Below, piece by piece: positions 21,908 to 33,079 of a stretch of 64,000 bases of DNA. Both the position numbers and the translations under genes were made by a program. The DNA is from Hirsutella rhossiliensis. Taxonomy: Eukaryota > Ascomycota > Sordariomycetes > Hypocreales > Ophiocordycipitaceae. The stretch lies in the NCBI RefSeq assembly GCF_020360975.1, contig NW_025408673.1:682001-746000 (forward strand), written 5' to 3'. Under the pieces are notes generated by a model. It saw only the letters and a list, made by a program, of their open reading frames with translations, did no database searches and was not told where the DNA came from. Within the stretch, counting starts at the first letter, position 1, and the number at the start of each line of letters is the position of its first letter.

Positions 21908-24224
21908 TTACCACATCGCAGGCCCAAAGGTCCCCCCTTCAGGCACCGTTTTCAGCGTCGCCGCCGACGTGGCGTCCAACGTCTCAAACACAGTCACGTT
22001 CCCCCACCACCGCGGAACCGTCACGCCGGGAAACGTAATGGCCAGGAACACGATGACGGTGGCAAGGATAAGGCCCGAGTCGAGCGCCGCGGCCGTCGTG
22101 TAGTTGTACGTCATCCACCACCCCCTCCACCGCCGCCGTATCCAGCCGTTGAAGACGAGCCCGACGAGCGCCCACGTCGAGTAGCTCAGCGGCGTGCCCG
22201 GCGGCAGCCACGCCATGGCGCCCAGCATGACGGGCGCCTGGAAGTGGCTGAAAAAGCGCACCTTGATCACCCGCACCAGTAAGTAGAGCAGCACCGGCAG
22301 GCCCGCGCCCACGAGCCAGAACCAGTTGAGCTGCGAGTACATACCACCGGCGCCAAACATACGGCGCGGGCCAATAACGCCCCACACGATGGTCGAGGAG
22401 AAAAGGGCGCGGCCGTTGGGGCAGCTGAAGTGGTCGGGCTGAGCATTGTCGCATACGTTGTCAATGTTGCCGAGCGTCCAGTTCATGACGGCAATCTGCA
22501 CGAAGACGGCCCACACGGTGGCGACGACCTGGCACCAAAAAGTGATTTTGGGCGGCACCTTCATGTAATGCGCCAGCTTGAGATCGCCGCTGTACGTCTG
22601 CGCCTGCAGAAGGACGACGGTGCTGTAGACGTTGAACATCATGACCCCAATCGGCCGGCCAGGGATCAAGAACCCGGCCAGAAAGGGCGAGAGGATGTTG
22701 AGACCCAGGAGAATGTTGGAGACAGCGAGCACCATGGTCACGGGGATGATGAAGATGAGCGCAAGCAGAATGGACGCGAGAAAGGCCCACCAGGGAAGCT
22801 GGGAGTCGTAGCCCTGGGCAGTCCCGAGCCCGAGGGCCATGGAGAAGAGGAGCAGGGCGACGTACCACCTGTCTGGGGCATCTGGATACTTCTTCATCAT
22901 CTTCATGTGCACGTCGGGCTCCTGATCGCGTGCGGCACGGAAACGGTACCAAACCTCCTTGCCGTGAAAGAGCCATATGTGGACCATGGCCGACGTCAGG
23001 GCAGCAAAGGACAGGCCGTAGTTGAGGGCGAGGGCGGGCGGCAGAAACAGGGGCGAGTACTGCTTGTACTTTTGCTCGTCGAAGGTCATGCCGGCACCGA
23101 GGATCCTGCTAGTGTTGTAGTAATGCTGCGTGTTGTCGTACGTCTGTGCCGTGACCATGGGCAGGTAGTCGGCGTAAAGGGCTCCGCTGTAGACAATGCC
23201 AATGGTGGTGACGCTGATGAAGAGGAAAACGCCGACAAGGGTGTTGATGTGCGAGTGGGTTGGAGCGAGGAGAGGGTCGCTGAGGTAGGCCGTCACGTAG
23301 GTCCAGTCAAAGGTAATTGGCAGAAGGGCAAGCCCCGTGTAGCCGCCAAAGAGCTGATTGAGGACGCGGCTCTTGGGTCGGATCCACGTAACAAAGGCAA
23401 ATACGGAGAGACCGCGCCAGAGGACGGCCGGGATCCAGGAATAACAGAACATGGCAACGGCCACGACGACGAACCAGCGGTAGCGGCTGATGCGCCAGCC
23501 GTCGGAGTGGACGCCGTCGCTACGGTTGAGGTCGTGCAGGGCATAGAAGAGCGAGGTGCTGGCAAACTGGCGGGGCCAGACCATGGCCGCGGGCCAGACG
23601 AGGAAGCGACGGAACAGGCCGGTGAGGGCGATGCCGATGAGCTGGGAGCTGAGGGTGAAGAGGACGGCGAAGCCCCAGCCGAGGTTGACGTTGTAAAAGG
23701 GCTTGCCCTGCAGGGCGACGAGAGCGTCGGTGCTGTAGGCGCCACCGATAGAGACGTTTGACATGAGGGTGATGACGACGTGCTCCTTGATGGTGAAGGG
23801 GCCCGTGTTGAAGGACCAGGGGACGCCAAAGGTGGTGAAGACTCTGGTTGGGACCAGCCTGGCCCAGAGGCAGCCGATGGGATAGGCGAGCAGCTGGACG
23901 ACGATGGCGGGCAGGCTGATGACGGGGCTCCTGGAGTGAAGAATGAGCGATTTTGCCCACTGCTTTGTAGAGAGGAAGACGCTACCTCATGCCCAAGAAC
24001 ATGTGCAGGCCGGTGCCGAGGGTGACGAAGAACAGGCCGATGATCCAAGCCCGCAGTGTGTTTGCGACCTCGCCGCCGTCGGTGTTGCGAACCGCAGCCC
24101 GCACCTCTTCGTATGGCGAGTCGTCATGGTGCTCGACGGCCCAGCCGACGGCGTCGGTCTTGCTCTGGGGAGTGTTGGCTTCGCTGCCCGTATCCAGGTC
24201 TGCCGGAGCATCGGCCACCCTCAT
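21908..24224 (-). CDS. OPT-family oligopeptide transporter
   Basis: Proton-coupled uptake of small peptides or glutathione-like substrates across a membrane is the family role; the substrate here is not known. Exons 24224-23986 and 23930-21908, with a 55-bp intron (23985-23931, GTAGCG...CCAG), give 753 aa, normal for OPT. The first exon ends VANTLRAWIIGLFFVTLGTG and the second resumes at SPVISLPAIVVQLLAYPIGC, continuing the known OPT N-terminal block. FNTGPFTIKEHVVITLMSNV is the conserved FNxGPFxxKEH segment. About a dozen hydrophobic helices follow, with the typical late blocks PRRMFGAGGMYSQLNWFWLV and GTPLSYSTWALVGLVFNGWI. The start at 24224 is the first in-frame ATG after a TGA. The codons just upstream (EILDDDA) are also OPT-like, so an additional 5' exon is possible. 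Confidence 0.93.
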
Positions 24225-25517
24225 CGCATCGTCGTCGAGGATCTCGTGGTGTCAAGAAGCGCGATGCTGTGTCACCGCTGTGCAAGCAGACATTTCAATT
24301 CGGCAGTTTGAGGACCTGGGTTGCTGATGGCGGGTCGCTTGCGAGAAAACCCCGCCTGCCAATGGGGAAAATGCAGCCGAGGAATGGAGGGAACAGAGAC
24401 ATGGGCCTTGGTAGCGGCTCCATGATGCCGGCTGGGTGCAGGCCAATGACATGGAGGTTCAGACGATGCAGTGTAGCGGTAGCTTCCTTGTCGTCGAGAC
24501 TCGGCATGTGGCTAGATGCAGCGGTAGTTCTGCGGCTAACTATTACTGCGAGCGACCCGGCATGGTTTTTGGCCAATCAAAAGCCTTGCGTGTCTTGTGT
24601 AAGGAGCGCCCGCGTGGTAGCTTCCTCCTGCATGCAACGCGGCCGGAGCGGTGCATTCTTCCTTCAGCGAGGCGCTGCAGTCCACGGCAGGGGCCGATGG
24701 GGGTTTGTTTAGGCTGCAAAGTGATTATTGATTGGTTGATAGGTGCCCGCAGGCCTGCGTGTTAATATATGCGCCAACTTCTGCCTGAATTCTGCCTGAA
24801 TTCTGCCTTGGCACATGACATTCGCGCTTTCGCCCCACCTATATATACAGTACAGTGGCTGCGGGTGATATGGAACATCCATCGGAGGCCGACACCAGAC
24901 TAGCACTGTGAGTACACCTTGGCGGTATACTGCAAGGAGTCGTCGTGGTCGACGTGCAAGAGAGAGGGCCTGGAGAAGTGACGGCTGCCGTCGGTGCACG
25001 TTTCCGTAGCAGCCAGCGGGAAGCCCATGGCGGTGGGTGCCGGGCACGGCTTGCTGCGTGATTCGAGCCGAGGCCCGTCGAGCATGGATCGACGAGCAGC
25101 AGCAGTGGTGCTGTAGTCGCCAGAATGGACAAACGAAACCTGGTCGGTCTGGTGATTGTTGATTGGCTATCTCCCTCGGCCCGACGGTTCTTCCGCTACC
25201 CATGACCTCTTCACCATTTTCCGGGGGGGCCGGTCCTCTCTGCGGCAGCGTAGCTTTGCCCTGTTCAGATACGTACCGGTATCCGCCTGATGGGCGTGCT
25301 TGTGGATAGTGCAGCTAATAATTACCGCCCTGCTGCGTCTCTCGTTCCCTGCTCGCCGCCCCAGGCTCCAAAACTAGCTCGCATGCTTTCACCAACAAGC
25401 CTGCTCAGCCCGGGCTTTATCCGACATGTCGCCAGCCCGTAACCCACCCCAGCCATTCAATGTCGACTTTGAATCGCCACAACTTCATCAATCTGCCCGT
25501 GGCAGCCGAGTACGAGG
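24225..25517. other. Intergenic, no supported gene
   Basis: This is the promoter side of the OPT gene. Minus-strand frames at 24295-24576 and 24709-25203 have no domain features. It includes a short tandem repeat, listed separately. Confidence 0.4.
24779..24809. repeat. Short tandem repeat, about 2.8 units of 11 bp
   Basis: The unit TTCTGCCTGAA occurs twice and then as a partial third copy (TTCTGCCTT). It is non-coding. Confidence 0.8.
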
Positions 25518-26447
25518 ATGCGCATCTATGTCACTACGCTTCCTTCAGGAACAATGGACTCACTGTCCGCGCGTCTGACAAGGCTGTGCCGTAGTCTTCC
25601 AGCTCGTGACCCAGTTGGAGTTGACTCCCCGGACAACCTGCCATCGACACCAGCACGGCAGGACAAGGAACATCACCCCACTGCCCCATATCAGGTCCCC
25701 AGCGCTCAGATCGAACGAGAAGCTCCAATCTTCTTCCCACTCACGGAACGGCAAATTAAAGCCAAGATTCGTACATTCATCGACTCGATCGACAAGGCTG
25801 CTGTCTGCCATGTGGCTTCTAAGCATGGTGAAGGAAGGGCTTATAGTGTCGTTGATCAGAAAAACGGCAGCTTTAACATCTGCTTCTTTGTTTCAAGGGC
25901 TGCGCTGGTGCCACTTTACTATCCTGGCCGACTCCAGAGCGATCATCTATTGAGTCGCTCCTGCGGACACAAGTCATTCCTTCTTGAACTACCATCGTGG
26001 CGGATTTACAGGACAAAAGGGTCATCTGTACTATTGCAAGACAGGAAACTGCTAGATGCTTCTATAATACTTGGAGCTCGCCAAGCCCTTTCCCATCATA
26101 TCACCGACTTCCCCTCCCCGCGTGCGTGTCTCGCTCAGCCCAACGGCGGGATGAATGACGCATCACGACGTCGACCGCTACTCCAAAGCACTCGCTCGTC
26201 TTTCCACATCTCTCTTGAAGCACCTCACCGCCGACGAGTGGACCTGGTCCAGGCGTCGGTAAATCATGAACACGCCAGGCAGACTCGGACCGATGCTGAG
26301 ACACCAGCCGCTCGAGGCTCCTGTAGAGCAAGGCGTAAGCAATGCATTAGAGTGCCTCGCTGTCCATTCAGGCCCCCTCGTGCTCCAGCCTGTTCATTGT
26401 TCGTGCAGTCGTGCATGATGCTACTTCAGCTTCATTTTGCTTGCTAG
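25518..26447 (+). pseudogene. Fragment resembling an aminoglycoside-phosphotransferase-like fungal kinase N-terminus
   Basis: Within a 309-codon frame, residues about 70-125 (TERQIKAKIRTFIDSIDKAA, VCHVASKHGEG, then QKNGSFNICFFV) look like the start of fungal APH/choline-kinase-type proteins, where this block precedes a WVVRFP strand. Immediately afterwards the frame loses that pattern, while the neighbouring +1 frame reads FQGLRWCHF before a stop near 25.95 kb. No catalytic HxDxxxxN or DxD motif was found downstream. The remaining C-terminal part of the frame is Arg/Ser/Pro rich and not kinase-like. The simplest reading is a truncated, frameshifted gene remnant. Confidence 0.4.
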
Positions 26448-27237
26448 TCGGTCGAAGATGCTTATATCCGGTTCAGCATCTTGGCCTAGTTAGTAATGAA
26501 TCTCTATTCCGTTTACTGCGATGGCTGGAAGGCGTGGTGAGTATGCCAAATCCGGCATATGCTTCTTGCCCAACTGACGCGATCGCTTCGCCGCATCATG
26601 AACCAAGTAAATGTACATGTTACTTGGGGTAAGTAAAGAAATTGCTTGTTGGACAACTTATCTATCCTGCACGTCTGCGTACATGGAGTGGCATATAAGT
26701 TACAGGCGCACATGCTCGTATTAAGGAGAGAGGGTGCCATGAACCAGTCTGTACGCACCAATAAAGGCATGTCGATCTCTGCATTCTTTGTCATGTTATG
26801 ATTCTCTCGCAGGGGGAGGGAGGGGGTGGGGGGCCGAACAATGCGGCCAAGTCAAGTTGCTGCCTATTTGAAGCCACCACAAGAGGCCGGCCGCTTTCCA
26901 TTCACGCAGGCTCACTATACTAGGGGTTATGACCGTGATTGATGACCTGAAGCAACAACTAAAGATTACTGGTCCAAGTGCGGCCCGTCAACATCGCGAC
27001 AGGGCCGGCATGTGCAAGTCAGGCGCTTAGAAGCGGGCCTCCAGTGCTATCAGTAAAGGCTGCTTGACCTAACAGTCTATAAAGAGCAGCTCAAGCTTAT
27101 CCGCCTAGTTCTCGTCCGACATTTCAGTACCATCAAAGTGCTAGTTTTCACACTGTCCTGTCGTCTCACGGGTTCTTTGATTTTCGCAAGTCTCCTATTT
27201 CTACCAGAAACTTCCACATTACGCTCAAACCATCATT
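26448..27237. other. Intergenic, no gene seen
   Basis: Only short frames are present. It contains a short G-rich run (AGGGGGAGGGAGGGGGTGGGG-like) at about 26810-26830 and the presumed promoter of the next gene. Confidence 0.4.
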
Positions 27238-28450
27238 ATGGCCTACTACGATACCATCAGGAGCTCAGCTGTCTTCTGCAAGCAGGCAATGGCCGAGGAG
27301 ATGGAGAACTTCGAGTCTCTCTACAAATCCGAGGATTTTGACAGCGGCGTTAACCAATGGCGCCGCAAACACCTCTTTGCGAGCCGCGTTCTCTGCAGCA
27401 AGCCTCAAAGGCGCCTCTCTCTATTGGCTGACGGTGGTTTTTTCCCAGCAAGTCCAAGAGGGGTACATCCTTGCATCGACCGTCTGATTACGGGTCCACA
27501 GACATCCTTTACCACCCTATCGGAGCCCTAGATCGTTCAGCAGTCTGAACTGGATAGTCTCGGCTATGTTTGGGCCGCGTTAGCCGAGCTCTTGCGCGAA
27601 GAACATGCGGGCGCTGCGACATTTCAGGAAGACAGAGTCACAAGACAGAGAGTGCCCGTGAGTCGTTACGGAAACTTGGTACCAACTGCAAGCGTTCAGA
27701 TTGGCAGCAGCTCGCCGACTAGACCTGACTCAGCGTCTACTTCTTCTGAATCAAGCACTGGATTCATACCAAAACAATCGATTCCCCTTGTCGAGGATAT
27801 CACTGTGCGTCTAGTGAGCTGTCTAATTCGCTGTGTCGTTAACTACGCTCAGCCGAGCAGCAAGCGGTCTCCCTTTATTCACTTTCGCGACTGGCGCCTT
27901 ATAAGCATCTACGAAACAGTATATGAAGAAAAGAAAGTTCGAGCAACCGACGATGGCGGCTTGCAGCTATATGCTGGTGAGCAAATGCTCCAGGTGGCAA
28001 GTTTGGAAGGGAAAAGGTCATTCCATGCCATCAACAAGAACGGCAAACCAACAGTCTCAGACCAGACTCTTAGCCAAGTAGTTGGGGAGGCACTAGCCCT
28101 TCGACGGAGTGAAGGGTATAAACCGATTTCTCAAGAGTAGGCCTAGAAATCCGGACTACAGTATTTACTTCAACTAACAACATTATAGTCTTATAACTAT
28201 TCTTGCCGTTCGACGTTGGATAAAGTTCTTGCACTTCAAGATACCACATGAGTTTATCGTCAAATACGAGAAGCTTCCCACTGCGAAGCTCGCTCTTGAC
28301 ACGGATTACCTAGTACTCGGTTCTACGGAATGGCTCGACATTAATATGCTGGACCATCGAAAGGAGATCGTGTCACATATTCTAGCCCTAGTGGCCTGGG
28401 CGGACGAGCTAGGAGGCAGAGACATGATTGATGGCGCTATGGACATCTAA
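27238..28450 (+). pseudogene. Fungal uncharacterised protein with one premature stop and one intron
   Basis: A continuous frame from MAYYDTIRSSAVFCKQAM is interrupted only by an in-frame TAG at 27529-27531; the same frame continues with IVQQSELDSLGYVWAALAEL and RVPVSRYGNLVPTASVQIGS. A 52-bp GT-AG intron (28137-28188) joins PISQ to DLITILAVRRWIKFLHFKIP, restoring frame to a stop at 28448-28450. The block LVSCLIRCVVNYAQP, FRDWRL, then KPTVSDQTLSQVVGEALALR is a pattern I associate with an uncharacterised family repeated in fungal genomes. The stop could be a C-to-T change of CAG or an assembly error. If translation starts after the stop, the product would lack the first about 98 residues. There is no signal peptide or membrane segment. 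Function is unknown. Confidence 0.6.
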
Positions 28451-28805
28451 AGTGGGATTGTTGACGTTCTCTTGTGCGTTCCTGGTATCAGTATATGTGG
28501 CAGTAAGCGAAACCTGCGAATATATTCCGCTTCCGTATACTCAAGTGACCTATTCGCCCGCTCCAACAGCATTGGATCAGAAGATCGCGACTGCGCGCTC
28601 AAGGGCAGCTAAGGAGCTATATTGTGTCAATATTACTTGCTGCTCTGTAACAGAAAAGAAAGAACCCCTCTTGTTACCGAGGAAAAGCGCCTGCTTAGCC
28701 GGTATTGCACAGCTCACTCGATGTCTGTCCGTACTAAGAAAAATAAACCACCTTCAAGAGACCTGATTACAGTGGCAGTAGGCGATATAGACTTGTGAAA
28801 CTTCC

Positions 28806-29920
28806 CTAATGGAAGTGAGGCACATGTTGATTGCCTAGTACCACGTTGCGTGGGCTGGCATTGGGAGACCCATCCTCCATTTCCCTTATCTTGCCTAGTT
28901 CTTGTTCCGAAAGCAAAAGTGCGATAATGCGATCACGAAGGGATTGGTACGGCTTGTAGGAGATGGTAGATATCTGAATTAGTATGCATGCTGGCTCCGA
29001 GGGCGCAAAGGTAGGGTCATCGAGCGCGCGAAGGAAAGAAGTCGAAATGCTCGCCTTATAGAGATAGATATTTTCCTGATCGTTCGACGAGACTAGGACC
29101 TGAGGCTTGGACGAGAAAACAAGTCAGCGGAAGGCTGTTTCAAGGCAGTATCTAACGTAGTTGGGTATCATACTGTCCAGGAGGATACATCGGACTCTTT
29201 GCCGACACTTGCGCGTAGCCTATTTTCCTGTGCTGTGGCGATGAGGAGGGCTGCAATATATGGATCCTGCAGGCGATCCGTAGGTATCATCTTCTTCAAC
29301 TTGAGCTTGGACAGCCCCATAATGGATATATGTCGCCGTAACTCTATGGGAAACCCGCATAGGTCCTTTCGCAACATATCGATTCGCCTAAGATCAACAT
29401 ATGCCGCAACGATTGGTGGCCACGCGTCAGGATTCTCCTTGAGTCTCCACGAGAGTCTCCTGAGCTTCAAAGAAAACATCGCATCGAAGGGTTTGGACAT
29501 GGCGGCGGTTGAAGAGGAAGCGAATATCGGCTCTTTCAAACCTGCATAGTCAGTCCAATGGACAGAGAGGGAGAGGCATGGGAGAACGAACCGGTGGATG
29601 AAAGGACTGTCAACCGCAAGAAGACCGCGTATAGCATCGGCTCGGTAGGGCAGTTCCCATTCCCGGTACTCAAATGCGCGACGCATGCGGCCGCCGCCTC
29701 GCTTGCCTGCGAGCACCGTCGCCGAGGAGGGCGCCGGGGACGGTTCGCTGAAGGAGCATCGTAGCAGGTCGAGGTAGCGGCCGGTCCAATGGACGGGGGA
29801 GACAAGGAGCTGCTCTCGGCAATGAAGGCGGGCAAGCTGGAGAATAGATAAAGGGGTACTAGAGAAAGAAGATGAATCAAGACGCGACCTAGAGCGAGGC
29901 AGCGAAGGCGACGCTTCCAT
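28806..29920 (-). pseudogene. Uncharacterised fungal gene, C-terminal part disrupted
   Basis: The N-terminal 250-codon frame (29920-29168) contains KPFDAMFSLKLRRLSWRLKE, FPIELRRHISIMGLSKLKLK and QDPYIAALLIATAQENRLR. That frame ends at 29168, but another minus frame continues with VLVSSNDQENIYLYKASIST and SFLRALDDP and ends at a TAG at 28808-28806. The C-terminal block (aromatic-x-YKA-x-I, then FL-x-x-x-DDP) is known to me from a fungal family that carries it after the AALLIA block. Joining the two needs an intron or one frameshift between about 29.20 and 29.09 kb; an intron from GTTAGA to CCTCAG (about 29.13-29.08 kb) is possible but leaves a frame mismatch upstream, so decay is as likely. 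It lies head-on next to the pogo transposon. Confidence 0.5.
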
Positions 29921-30251
29921 AGCCGCCGGGCCCGCAGCGTTTTGTTCGTTGATGGCGGTACGTACGGTAAGAAGATGCGAAGCCGTGACTGCAGGTGACG
30001 CGACTGCCTGTCGAGACTCGAAATGGACCTGACGTAGGAGGCGCTAGTGATTACCTAATCACATTGACCTCATGCCGTCCGTGGCTAAGAATCAGCGCGG
30101 ACAATAACGTCGAATGTGCATAGTATTCATTCGGACGCTGTCGCGAATGGTCGGTGGGTTCCCTGTATTCGAACCTGACTCGTAGTGGCAAGTTCCTGCT
30201 CTATATTTGCAGGGCAGTCAAAGCGTCGGCCAAGCCAGCGACTTATTTTTA

Positions 30252-30352
30252 CCCGTTGATCTTGGTGTGGGGCCACAGCAGCCCAACTAAGTGTCTTCGC
30301 CACTTAGTTGGCCCAAAAAATCCGGCACAGCCCAAAAAATCCGGCACAGCAG
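30252..30352 (+). repeat. Left terminal inverted repeat, 101 bp
   Basis: It begins CCCGTTGATCTTGG. It contains two adjacent copies of CCCAAAAAATCCGGCACAG (inner end), likely transposase-binding sites, and a hairpin CAACTAAGTG-TCTTCGC-CACTTAGTTG. By my reading it is identical to the right repeat over all 101 bases. Confidence 0.9.
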
Positions 30353-30929
30353 GGTCCTCAATTTGGGGTGCAAAATCAAGGGAAATTCTACGCTTCGCTT
30401 CATGGTGCCGTCAATGCGACTTCAAATAGCTAAAATATACATGTGATCAATAGCTGCGGATCACCTAAAGACGCAAGTAACAACGAAAAGTGAAAAAATC
30501 ACGTCTTTGGGCCTATTTAGGAGCTGCCGCCTTCCAGTCGAAGAGATAGGAAGACCGCGTTTGTGAGTCCAAATAGACGTATTATGTAGTAATTTCGCCT
30601 GTTGTGCGTCTCTGAGAGCTATTTTATCCATACCTGTGTTCCTGGAGCGTCTGCTGTATCTTGTTGGACGATCAGGTGCGCGGTCGAGGCATGGTGTATC
30701 GACTACCGCTTCAACCGCTGCTAACGGCGGCGATGAGGTATATTCTCTTGCGTGTCGAGTAAATTGTCCTCGTCTTCATCGTCGGCGCCATCCTCACTAT
30801 GTTTGTCAAGATCGAGGCCTGTGAAATAGACGGTATCGTCACTGCCGGGCAACGACGACATATCTGTAAGTGGGCGAGGTCGGGTCGCTGCGCGCGACAT
30901 CTCTGGCGGAGTTATTTCTCTTCGTGGTA

Positions 30930-32850
30930 TCATAGAAAAGGATTCCTTGGATGGCTCTTTGAGCTCCCGCATGAGGTATCGCAACTTTGCTCCAGAGTGT
31001 AGAACTCAACGTCTCGTCCCGTAAACTCTAGCCAGGGCTTAAAGTTCAATGTCTTGACTCTGCCATTGACTAACTGCTTCTTCCCGACTTTATAGTCTTC
31101 TCGGATCTTCTGCATCTCTCCACGAACTCGTTTAAGATGCATCCTTATCTCCTGGCGCGTTTGAAGCCGGGTTTGCTTTGCCTGGAGCTCCTCATACTCC
31201 CGGGTGATGTCGGCCATGCTGGAGCTCGTGATAAACTCTCCGCGCGGCCTGACAATCTTGCCTCTCTTCATTCGATTCGCATACGCCTGGGTTCGGCTAT
31301 TCTTATCGCTGACTATGCCCTGGGAATGTGACGCCATCGCGATAGACTCGGTGTTCACTTTCGCAAGAACCCGCAAGTTTTCTCGTGATGGCGAGCTCAT
31401 GAGGGCCCATACCGTTGCCGGATATCATTGAGGGCATCCGCGGCGACTTGGAAACGCGTCTCCGAGGGTAGGAGCGAGGCGTATGCAGGATTGATCGGCT
31501 GCTGTTGTCGTAGCTGCTCGTGGAGGATCTTGGTGATCACCGGCGCTGGGTCGACAGGAAAGAGGCCTGTTTTTCAAATGCCGCCATAATGTTATGCCGC
31601 GTGAAGCCAGCCTCATATACGTCCTGAAAAGCTGTGAGAAGTTGACCCGCGAAAATGATATGTTGCCTTCTGCGAGCGACTTCGAAGCGCTTTCTGATGT
31701 GCTTACTTTAGTGGCTGGAATGCCCCAACATCAAGCGGCTGCATGAGGTGGGTGGAATGCGGCGGAAAATAGCAATGATGATATCAAACTTGATACAATA
31801 CTCAGCAAAGTCAAGGGTGGTATGCCCTGTAAAGCCATCCACAACAAGCAATCGGTAGATCTTCTCGTCGTCAGGCCGTTGGTTTGGCGGCGCCTCCACG
31901 CGACTCATCCCCATGTTGGGGCGCCGAAGATGCTCGTCACAGCCGAACCACTCTTCCAGCGAATTTCCTGACTGTTTTGCTTGCGCTGACGATGCCCAAG
32001 ACCAGCGGTTGAAATGCCTTGCCCACTCAAGGTGTATCTCTGCGTTGGAAAAGCCAGTTGGCGACTGGGCAAACCGTACGCCTGTCATGATGTCGATGCC
32101 GGCCCAGTTGGTGGTAGGGTAATGTTGGAAAACAAGCCAGGGTGGAAGAGAGTCCCCCACTGCGTTAACTGAGGCAATTACCGTGCAGGATTCTCGGTTT
32201 GCTGGGTCTAAAACTCAGGGCCGGGTGCTCTTGACTCTAGTGGTGCGCGTGATGAGAACTTGGATGCGTTCTCGCAGGCACCCAATGCGTATTCCGGCCT
32301 CGTCTTCATTCCAGATCTCTGAACTGCCAATACGGTAGCTGGTGATGATTTCTCGAAGCTTTGAGTAGAAAAATTCGACTTCTTCTACCCCGTGGGCTTC
32401 AAAGGACTTCCGGGCTCGTTCAACTGCTTTGAGATACGTCTTCGCGATCGCAGGATGACTTCCACGCCAATTGTCAAGCCAACTTGACGAGACCGGGCGG
32501 GCATTGGGATCTCGACGCATTCTTATTGCATTTGCAACAGCTTCAAGTTGCTCTCTCGTGGCGGGCATGCCGGTGCGTTCCATCCACTGTACATACGCAA
32601 CCAGGGCGTCGTCTTCGTCCTCCGTCAGCGCCAATGGACGCCCTGGAGCACGGAAAGGGTTTCTTATGAAATTAATGGCTCTCTGTACGGATGAGCTCTT
32701 CACATTGTAACGGATGGCCGCATCTCGCACGGAAAGAGGCGTTCTTTTTGGTGTTGTTGAGCGACGAACATCGGCTCTGGGGTCGCGACGAGACGCCAGA
32801 ACGGCTTTGCTGCTGCCTCCAGGGTAGCCATGTTATCTGTCATAATGTAT
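30930..32850 (-). pseudogene. pogo-type transposase, inactivated
   Basis: From the N-terminus: a psq-like helix-turn-helix (VRDAAIRYNVKSSSVQRAI), a CENP-B/Tc5-like DNA-binding domain (RPLALTEDEDDALVAYVQWM, then SSSWLDNWRGSHP), and the DDE nuclease with a first catalytic region IWNEDEAGIRIG and a second at LLVVDGFTGHT. The third Asp block (MQPLDVGAFQPLK) is only found in a different frame near 31.73 kb, so a single-base frameshift lies at about 31.77 kb. There is also an in-frame TGA at 32217-32215, a missing or frameshifted start near 32.85 kb, and further frame changes around 31.45-31.70 kb. The C-terminal part (31400-30930: MKRGKIVRPRGEFITSSSMA, LNFKPWLEFTGRD) is open. The transposase cannot be functional as read. 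Confidence 0.85.
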
Positions 32851-32933
32851 TCCGGCAAAAAGATACGTAAATAAAGTCAAGTTGCGCGAGAAAACGCGGT
32901 TGAGATGCATAGGGTTGACGTTTTGGAGGTGGG

Positions 32934-33034
32934 CTGCTGTGCCGGATTTTTTGGGCTGTGCCGGATTTTTTGGGCCAACTAAGTGGCGAAGACACTTAGT
33001 TGGGCTGCTGTGGCCCCACACCAAGATCAACGGG
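32934..33034 (-). repeat. Right terminal inverted repeat, 101 bp
   Basis: Reverse complement of the left repeat with no mismatch that I can find, including both 19-bp direct repeats and the internal hairpin. Confidence 0.9.
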
Positions 33035-33079
33035 TAGAAGTTAAGAACGGATCAAGTTGATCCACCAGTGGACTTAGCT

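Larger units (their letters stand above)
30250..33036 (-). mobile_element. pogo/Fot1-like Tc1-mariner DNA transposon flanked by TA
   Basis: A 2.78-kb element (30252-33034) is bounded by 101-bp terminal inverted repeats and flanked by TA on both sides (30250-30251 and 33035-33036), the target duplication typical for Tc1/mariner. Inside lies a minus-strand transposase relic of the pogo class. The element sits between the truncated chitinase (right) and the unnamed gene (left). Confidence 0.9.

Noticed and set aside
22430..23761. 443-codon plus-strand frame antisense to the OPT gene
   Set aside because: Glu/Gly/Asp-rich mirror of the transporter codons, no homology features, and the OPT reading is decisive.
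30150..30250. GGTTCGAATACAGG on the minus strand resembling a tRNA T-loop
   Set aside because: The T-stem does not pair and no acceptor or anticodon stem can be built around it.
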